Positions 29,461 to 35,521 of a stretch of DNA of 35,521 nucleotides are shown here, piece by piece. How positions within the stretch are numbered: position 1 is the stretch's first letter; each line of letters starts with the position of its first letter. Origin of the DNA: a virus. The stretch covers positions 1 to 35,521 of IMG/VR virus record IMGVR_UViG_2162886007_000068; one strand, written 5' to 3'. The notes below the pieces were generated by a model. It did not search any database, was not told where the DNA came from, and worked only from the letters and a program-made list of their open reading frames with translations. A program made the position numbers and the translations under genes.

Positions 29461-32400
29461 ATGGCAAACGACATGACCATGCGCCTTACCCTTCAGACGC
29501 CGCCCACGGAAGACAACGCCGGGGCGGCGTATCAGCAGGTAGCCGAAAACCGGGCTGCGGTGGCGCTGGAAAGCGAATTCCGTGCTTTGCTTGATGAGAC
29601 ACCAGCCGCACCCGCCGCGAAGGCTGGCGGCACGTCTGCGCCCGCGCCAAGCGCCAACCCTGATTTCGATGCTCTCATGTCTGGCGGCAACGAAGGATCG
29701 AACCCGGCCGCGACTGCGCAGGGCGAGACCGCGCCGCCGCCCGAATATTTCCGCGCCACGACGCCACAGGAACAGCCAGGAGTGGCGGATCCGAATGCGG
29801 ATCTCATGACGCAAACAATGAATTGGGCGAAGTCCATCGCGGGCGATGTCGGGACCGGCCTGAAGGAAGCTCCGCGCCAACTGGTCGGCGGCGTGATTGA
29901 TGCGCTCGGGGAAATGGATCAGTTCATGCAGCAGGCTATCCCCATCGGCGGCATGCAGCTTTTTGACGACAAGGGGAATTTTGATCCTTCTTTCATTTCA
30001 TCGGCGCAAATGCTTTCCAATGAAAAGGCGAATGAGGATCTTTTTAGCATGATCGCGCCAGACAAGGCCGATAGCGTGACGGGTGGATTTGTCCGCGCAA
30101 CATCGCAGTTCCTGACCGGCTTCCTTCCTGGCCTTCAGGCGACGAAGGGCATGCAGGCGATGCGCGGCGGCACGATGCTTTCGAACATGGCGGCCGGCGC
30201 AATCGCGGATATGGTTGTTTTCGATCCTAACGAAGATCGGCTGTCCACTTTCCTAAACCAGATCCCTGCGCTTTCATCCATCGTTCCCGACTTCCTGGCC
30301 GATAACGCGCCGGATCAAAGCCATTGGGAAGGGCGCTTGAAGAACGCGATTGAAGGCGCTGGCCTCGGCCTCGCGACAGACGGCCTTTTGTCTGCGTTCA
30401 AATATTACAAGGCCGCTCGAAAAGCGAAGGCAGAAAACAAGGCCGCTGCGGATCCGCTCGGCGCGACGGTCGAGGCCGCAAAAGACGAACTGAAGACAGC
30501 CGCCCGCGCGGAGTTGGTGCAGGATGTACCGGACGAAGCTTTGCGCCCGCTTGGCGATGCTGCGCCTGAAGCGCCTCTGTTGGTCGAAGCACCTGCCAAT
30601 GAAAACGCAACGCAAGCCTTCAGCCGCATTGCCGACGCCCGCACGCGGTCTCTTCAGGCAGACAAGGATCTTGCCGCGCTCGATCAGGTGAACAGCATTC
30701 GCGAACGCTTCGCCAAGGCCAAGGGCATGCCGGAAGGCGGCCGGGATCCCATGGACGAAATGCTTGATGAGCTTCGCTCTGGCGCTGTCACGAATGCGAA
30801 AATTCCGAAGCGGCCGATTGCCGATATCGTCAAGAGCCTTGGCGGCGTGGATCCCGCGTCATCGCTCGCGGCGGAACTGCGGGGCCGTGGCGTCACGCCA
30901 CAGAAATTCCCCGGCATGTTCAAGAAGGGCGGGCGGAAGGCGCTGGATAATGTTCCCGCGTCAGAGCATGAGATCTTCGCCGGGCGCACAAAGGTGGATG
31001 GCGCAGGCTACATCGATCAGCAGTCTTTCATTGACGGTCTCGAAGCCGAATTGAAGGGCGAGCCGTGGATGACGGCCGACACGAAAAAGACCTTCGATGA
31101 GGTCATTTCGCCGCTCGATGATTTGGAAATGTCTCTGGATCAAATGGGCATCGATTACCGCACTATGTCCAATGATCGCGTGAAAGAGCGCATCAAGGAA
31201 GTTCAGGATGCGCCCGGCTTCGCAACGCGCGACACGGGGCAGGATGCGCTTTTCTCTTCGCCTCGAACTCTTGCCGATATCGAGAAGGAAGCCAGAGAGC
31301 AGGCGATTGCGGCCGGGCGGGATCCTGAAATTGCAGCCATCGACGCGGTTAAACCGAAGGTGTATATCAACCATGCCCGCATCAATTCGGCTGAAGACGT
31401 TCGTGCCGTAATTCAGCAGATGGCGGACCTTGATGCGGGCGCTATCGCTGACAAGACGCGCGGCGTGGTTTCCAATGAGCAGACGATCAAAGAAAGCTCC
31501 AAGGAATACCGAGACCTTAACGACCTGATAGGCCGCGCGCCCGGTCCTATGACGGCAGCACAGGCAACCGCCGCGCGCCGCCTGCTCGCTTCTTCAGGCG
31601 AACAGATCGTGCAGCTTGCCAAGATCGCGCAAGCCCCAGGCGCAAGCCCGGCTGATATCTTCAACTTCCGCCGATCCATGGCCGTGCATTACGCGCTGCA
31701 ATCCGAAGTCATCGCGGCGCGAACGGAAACGGCTCGCGCGCTTCAGGCGTGGTCAATTCCTGTCGGCGCAAGCAAAGCCCGCTCCGCTGCAATCGCGGAT
31801 CTTATCGCGCAGCAAGGCGGATCAGGCGACCTTCAGGCGCTGGCGAAAGCTGTCGCGACAGTTGGTGACAATCCCACTGCGCTCAACACCATGGCTCGCG
31901 AACTCGGTCGCGGCCGGTTCGGTGCGGCTCTCTATCAGGTGTGGATAAACGGCTTGCTGTCTTCCCCGAAAACACACGCCGTCAACATCCTTTCGAACTC
32001 CATGACATCGCTCTATGCGATCCCTGAAAGGTACATGGCGGCCGGTATCTCGAAGGCGTTTTACAATGGCGAGATCCAGACAGGCGAAGCCGCTGCGCAG
32101 GCCTTCGGGCTGGTCAAGGGAATTCGCGACGGCATGCGCCTTGTCTACATGGGCAACAAGGCCGATGGCAAAGAGGGGCTTTCCGATGTGTTCGATGCTT
32201 TCGTGAAGATCGAAGGCACGCACCAAAACGCGATTTCAGCGGATGCGCTCGGCATGCGGCCGGAAGGGTCTTTCGGTTACGGCATAGACATGATGGGCAA
32301 GATCGTGAATGCGCCTGGATCTGCCCTCAATGCTGAAGACAAGTTTTTCAAAACCATCGCTTATCGGATGGAATTGAATTCGCTGGCATACCGGCAAGCC

Positions 32401-33753
32401 GCTTCGGAAGGATTGGACGGCAAGGAAGCAGCAGAGCGCATGCTCGACATCCTGCAAAACCCGCCTGACACGCTGAAGGCCGATGCCATGGACATGGCGC
32501 ATTACCAGACGTTCACAAACAACCTATCTCCTGGCGCTCGGCAGGCGCTTGGCGGCATTGCGAAAACTCCGCTTGTCGGGCCGGTGTTCAAGCTGGTTGT
32601 GCCGTTCGTCAAAACCCCGACGAACATCCTGAAGTACACATTCGAGCGCACGCCGCTTGCCTATGCCTCGGCCTCGGTTCGCGCCGACATTGCGGCCGGT
32701 GGCGCTCGAGCAGCTTCCGCGCACGCCCGCGTTGCTCTCGGATCCATGATTTTCCTGTCTGTCATGGATATGGCGTCCGAAGGATCCATTACCGGCGCAG
32801 GGCCGCTTTCGAACGACATGGAAAAGACGCAAGGCTTGCGCCGTGGCCTTGCCGGATCCGGTGCGCCGCCGCCTTACTCGATCAAGATCGGGGATCGCTG
32901 GTATGCATATAACCGCCTAGATCCCATCGGCATGCTTATGGGCATGGGCGCGGACATGGCTGAAACGTTCGGCTCCGCTGAAGATGCAGATAGCGAATTG
33001 CTCGCGGGCGCGGGCGTTCTGGCAATCGCTCAAAATCTCGCCTCGAAGTCTTACCTTTCCGGCGTGTTCGATTTCTTGGGCGCGATGGATCCGAATAACG
33101 TCACATCGGATCCCGGCAAATACCTTTCCGATTTCACGACAGGCCTAGTTCCTTATTCGTCGTTCTTGCGCAATACCGCATCGGCATTTGATCCTGTGGC
33201 GCGCGATGCAAAGGCTGTCGTTTATGGCGACGATCTGAAAGTTGATCCTATCGCGACATATTGGCAGGCGACGATCGACAAGGTGAAGCGTGGCATTCCC
33301 GGCCTGTCTGATGAGCTTCCGCCCATGCGCGACCTGTGGGGGGATCCTATCAACCGTGCAAGCGGTATCGGTTGGGGATGGGATTTCGTTTCGCCCATAG
33401 CTTCGAAGGCTGATAACCCCGATCCGGTGACAAAGGAAATCGTAGATAACCGGATCTCTATTTCCTTCCCTGACCGCAACATTGAAGGCGTTCGCTTGAC
33501 GCCACAGCAATACGACCAATACACCGAGATCGCGGGCAAGGGCGCGAAAGAGTATCTTGACCAGCTTGTAAAGCAGCCGTCCTTTCAAAAAATGTCGCCG
33601 GGACCGGACGGCATGAAAGCGGAAATCATCAAGAATGTGATAAACGGTTTTCGCGAACAGGCTCGCGGACAACTGATGATGCGGGATCCTGAATTGAGGG
33701 ACCGCATGATTGAAGTGCAGCGCGACAAAATGAAAACTCTGACCGGAAACTAA
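29461..33753 (+). CDS. Large internal virion protein (gp16-like position)
   Basis: A 1430-residue protein, the largest gene of the window, in the place of T7 gp16. The N-terminal 120 residues are Ala/Pro-rich. A long helical region follows, with hydrophobic parts (about 1080-1110, KTPLVGPVFKLVVPFVKTPT) and a Gly/Ser-poor C-terminus. I see no Glu-containing transglycosylase motif, unlike T7 gp16. It probably forms the DNA-ejection channel in the inner membrane. I chose the ATG at 29461 (AAAGGA with 8-9 bases spacing) over the ATG at 29455, which is only 3 bases from it. Confidence 0.8.
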   Translation: MANDMTMRLTLQTPPTEDNAGAAYQQVAENRAAVALESEFRALLDETPAAPAAKAGGTSAPAPSANPDFDALMSGGNEGSNPAATAQGETAPPPEYFRATTPQEQPGVADPNADLMTQTMNWAKSIAGDVGTGLKEAPRQLVGGVIDALGEMDQFMQQAIPIGGMQLFDDKGNFDPSFISSAQMLSNEKANEDLFSMIAPDKADSVTGGFVRATSQFLTGFLPGLQATKGMQAMRGGTMLSNMAAGAIADMVVFDPNEDRLSTFLNQIPALSSIVPDFLADNAPDQSHWEGRLKNAIEGAGLGLATDGLLSAFKYYKAARKAKAENKAAADPLGATVEAAKDELKTAARAELVQDVPDEALRPLGDAAPEAPLLVEAPANENATQAFSRIADARTRSLQADKDLAALDQVNSIRERFAKAKGMPEGGRDPMDEMLDELRSGAVTNAKIPKRPIADIVKSLGGVDPASSLAAELRGRGVTPQKFPGMFKKGGRKALDNVPASEHEIFAGRTKVDGAGYIDQQSFIDGLEAELKGEPWMTADTKKTFDEVISPLDDLEMSLDQMGIDYRTMSNDRVKERIKEVQDAPGFATRDTGQDALFSSPRTLADIEKEAREQAIAAGRDPEIAAIDAVKPKVYINHARINSAEDVRAVIQQMADLDAGAIADKTRGVVSNEQTIKESSKEYRDLNDLIGRAPGPMTAAQATAARRLLASSGEQIVQLAKIAQAPGASPADIFNFRRSMAVHYALQSEVIAARTETARALQAWSIPVGASKARSAAIADLIAQQGGSGDLQALAKAVATVGDNPTALNTMARELGRGRFGAALYQVWINGLLSSPKTHAVNILSNSMTSLYAIPERYMAAGISKAFYNGEIQTGEAAAQAFGLVKGIRDGMRLVYMGNKADGKEGLSDVFDAFVKIEGTHQNAISADALGMRPEGSFGYGIDMMGKIVNAPGSALNAEDKFFKTIAYRMELNSLAYRQAASEGLDGKEAAERMLDILQNPPDTLKADAMDMAHYQTFTNNLSPGARQALGGIAKTPLVGPVFKLVVPFVKTPTNILKYTFERTPLAYASASVRADIAAGGARAASAHARVALGSMIFLSVMDMASEGSITGAGPLSNDMEKTQGLRRGLAGSGAPPPYSIKIGDRWYAYNRLDPIGMLMGMGADMAETFGSAEDADSELLAGAGVLAIAQNLASKSYLSGVFDFLGAMDPNNVTSDPGKYLSDFTTGLVPYSSFLRNTASAFDPVARDAKAVVYGDDLKVDPIATYWQATIDKVKRGIPGLSDELPPMRDLWGDPINRASGIGWGWDFVSPIASKADNPDPVTKEIVDNRISISFPDRNIEGVRLTPQQYDQYTEIAGKGAKEYLDQLVKQPSFQKMSPGPDGMKAEIIKNVINGFREQARGQLMMRDPELRDRMIEVQRDKMKTLTGN

Positions 33754-33763
33754 GGGGCTTGAA

Positions 33764-35521
33764 ATGGCTGATATTCCAGTAAATGCGAACGATGCTCTTA
33801 CAATCGTTGTCGTAAACTCTTCAAATCAGGTGCTGTTCGATTACGATTTTAGAGCGGATCGCATATCAGATCTTAAAGGCATCTTCAAAAGGGCATCAGG
33901 GCAGATCTTTAATCTAGTCGGCGGCGTTGATTTTTCTGCAACCGGCCTCGGAACGGCGAGCGGCGGAACCGTTACGCTTCTTACAATCACAAATTCTGTG
34001 ATTGGCGAAACCCTTTATATTTACCGCGACACGTTAATAGACCGGCCGAATGATTATTCCCGCGATGTGTTCGCAGATGATATCAACGCAGAACAGGACA
34101 AGATTTTTCTGATACTTCAGGAGCAATCCCGTGATCTGAAGCGCGCCGCAAAATCTTCTATTGGTTCTGTCGGCTACAGCTTTGCTGACGGACTTGAAAA
34201 TGGCGACACTCTTATGTTGCTTGACGGCTCTATAGTCGCCGGTCCGAATGCTGAGGAAATCCAGAACGCCGAGGGTTACGCAGAGGCCGCTGCATTGTCG
34301 GCTGATCAGGCGTCTGCGGCTTTCCTTGCTGCGCAGGCTGTCGCTAACGCAGGTTATCAGTTTGCCACAGAGGCATCTTTTGCGGGGGCCTCTATACCTC
34401 TTGTAACGCAGTTGGTTCGAACTGGCGGTTATGGTGCCCTTGGTGATGGTGGCGGCCATTTGAAAAAGAGGATTGCAACACCAGGAGCGCCGGAGCCTTG
34501 GCAGAAGCAGAGCGCAGATGGTGCGTGGTGGGAACTTGCAGAAGTTAAAGTAAACGCAAGAATGTTTGGTGTTTCTGGCGTTGGCGACGAAAGCACTCTG
34601 CTCAACAAAGCTATTCTCTACTGCGCTCAAAGACGCATAAGAGAGCTTGAAATCCCTTACGGGATGTCAATCACAGCGGACACTATTTCAAACCCGAATG
34701 GCGTTCTGTTGGTCGGATCTGGAAAAGTAAACGCTGGAAGCGTCAAATACAACGCTCGATCAGATGAGCAAGAGCCTTGGATTGATGGCTTGGAATACCT
34801 GTATGTTGCTCACACTGTTCTTTCTACAGAAAATTCCCTTCACAAAACTTTGCTTGTTGGAGATAGTACCGTTTTTGGTGCTTATATAGGCATGCCTGGG
34901 AATAAATTACCGGCTGAATATCTGCCGGATGCTATACTTTATAGGCTCGGAATTGAGCATGGCGCTGGCTGGCATCAGGTAATAAATGCTGGCGTAAACG
35001 GCACAACTGTTGCGGATCTCAACACGGCTCTTGTCACGGCAGATGCTACGATAAATACGCTTGTTATAAAGTACATGATCAATGATGCGTCATTCCCGCC
35101 CGATGGTGACGCCGTTGAAACGTTCGCAACAAACCTTAGAAACAAGCTACAGACGATACGCGCTTCTCGCGGCGTTGGCTCACTTTCGATAATTCTGGTG
35201 ACGGGGAACAGCGCGAATTCTGGCGGCGCTACACCTGAACGCGGCAACCAATGGTTTGAGAAAGCAATACCAGTTCTTCGCCGTGCTGCTCGCGATTTTC
35301 AATGTGCTTTTGTGGATGTTTATTCGCCACTTCGAGACAACAAAAATGCGGCTAATTGGATGGATGTCACCGATGGCGGCCAGCAGCACACGCATCCAGG
35401 CGTTATTATGCAACATTGGATATGGGGGATGGTGGCTGAAGTTTTGTTTAACCGCGATACTTTAAATCGCCTTACTCGTCCAAAACCTTTGGCGCTATCA
35501 AATGGGTGGGGAGCTCTTTCC
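33764..35521 (+). CDS. Tail fibre with SGNH hydrolase domain (3'-truncated)
   Basis: At least 586 residues, open to the window edge. The N-terminus (1-130) has the tail-attachment pattern of T7 gp17-like fibres: GTASGGTVTLLTITNSVIGE ... YIYRDTLIDRPNDYS ... LQEQSRDLKRAAK. Then come an Ala-rich helix, a GYGALGDGGGHL ... ARMFGVSG segment as in pectate-lyase-type tailspikes, and an SGNH domain. That domain has Ser368 in LLVGDSTVFG, a Gly/Asn block in INAGVNGTTVADL, and D537...H544 in DGGQQHTHPG. Such esterase domains deacylate surface polysaccharide. It breaks off after NGWGALS. Confidence 0.85.
   Translation, partial: MADIPVNANDALTIVVVNSSNQVLFDYDFRADRISDLKGIFKRASGQIFNLVGGVDFSATGLGTASGGTVTLLTITNSVIGETLYIYRDTLIDRPNDYSRDVFADDINAEQDKIFLILQEQSRDLKRAAKSSIGSVGYSFADGLENGDTLMLLDGSIVAGPNAEEIQNAEGYAEAAALSADQASAAFLAAQAVANAGYQFATEASFAGASIPLVTQLVRTGGYGALGDGGGHLKKRIATPGAPEPWQKQSADGAWWELAEVKVNARMFGVSGVGDESTLLNKAILYCAQRRIRELEIPYGMSITADTISNPNGVLLVGSGKVNAGSVKYNARSDEQEPWIDGLEYLYVAHTVLSTENSLHKTLLVGDSTVFGAYIGMPGNKLPAEYLPDAILYRLGIEHGAGWHQVINAGVNGTTVADLNTALVTADATINTLVIKYMINDASFPPDGDAVETFATNLRNKLQTIRASRGVGSLSIILVTGNSANSGGATPERGNQWFEKAIPVLRRAARDFQCAFVDVYSPLRDNKNAANWMDVTDGGQQHTHPGVIMQHWIWGMVAEVLFNRDTLNRLTRPKPLALSNGWGALS

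Noticed and set aside
33512-33520. CCACAGCAA inside the large internal virion gene
   Set aside because: Encodes Pro-Gln-Gln in frame and no start follows.
1-35521. tRNA genes, CRISPR arrays, insertion sequences, attachment sites
   Set aside because: None seen on reading: no cloverleaf with CCA-type end, no regularly spaced repeats, no transposase or integrase motifs.

Overview
The window is almost all of a small tailed-phage genome of the podovirus type (T7-like virion genes). The host is probably an alphaproteobacterium of the Rhizobiales (Brucella/Ochrobactrum, Agrobacterium or Rhizobium-like). This rests on GC in the mid-50s, a DUF1515-like lysis-module protein and small proteins typical of rhizobial phages. 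A striking extra clue is that I found no GANTC site, the target of the alphaproteobacterial methylase CcrM, anywhere in the 35.5 kb. I see no RNA polymerase, DNA polymerase, integrase, tRNA or CRISPR array, so the phage appears to use the host transcription and replication machinery.

Layout: (1) 1-263 is the 3' end of a tail-fibre gene. (2) 268-1787 is the lysis cassette: a GH104-like endolysin with a membrane-spanning C-terminus, an overlapping i-spanin/o-spanin pair, and a coiled-coil membrane protein that may be the holin. (3) 1797-6789 is a leftward operon ending in an intrinsic terminator at 1791-1809. It carries an ERF single-strand annealing protein, a PD-(D/E)XK exonuclease, a DEDDh 3'-5' exonuclease, a LexA-like winged-helix protein and several small proteins. 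(4) 6790-6924 is an AT-rich divergent control region. (5) 6925-13909 is a rightward early operon: an Arc-like ribbon-helix-helix protein, a DUF1064-like nuclease, a DUF1376/DnaT-like replication protein, a probable helicase loader, and many small zinc-binding or coiled-coil proteins. It ends at the terminator at 13965-13995. (6) 14037-35521 is the late region: packaging (small and large terminase), portal, scaffold, major capsid, two tail-tube proteins, three internal virion proteins (one with a LAS-type peptidoglycan hydrolase motif) and a tail fibre with an SGNH-hydrolase domain that runs off the right edge.

The two window ends look like the two halves of one tail-fibre gene. The genome is therefore probably circular or terminally redundant, with only a few bases (3n+1) missing at the junction.

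The most novel-looking signal is a recurrent start-associated sequence, consensus CCACAGCAAGGAA, just upstream of about eleven start codons on both strands. It recalls the start-associated sequences of cluster K mycobacteriophages but differs in sequence. Other points of note are the complete GANTC avoidance, several tiny translationally coupled membrane proteins, long same-strand gene overlaps, and structured noncoding DNA before the portal and capsid operons.
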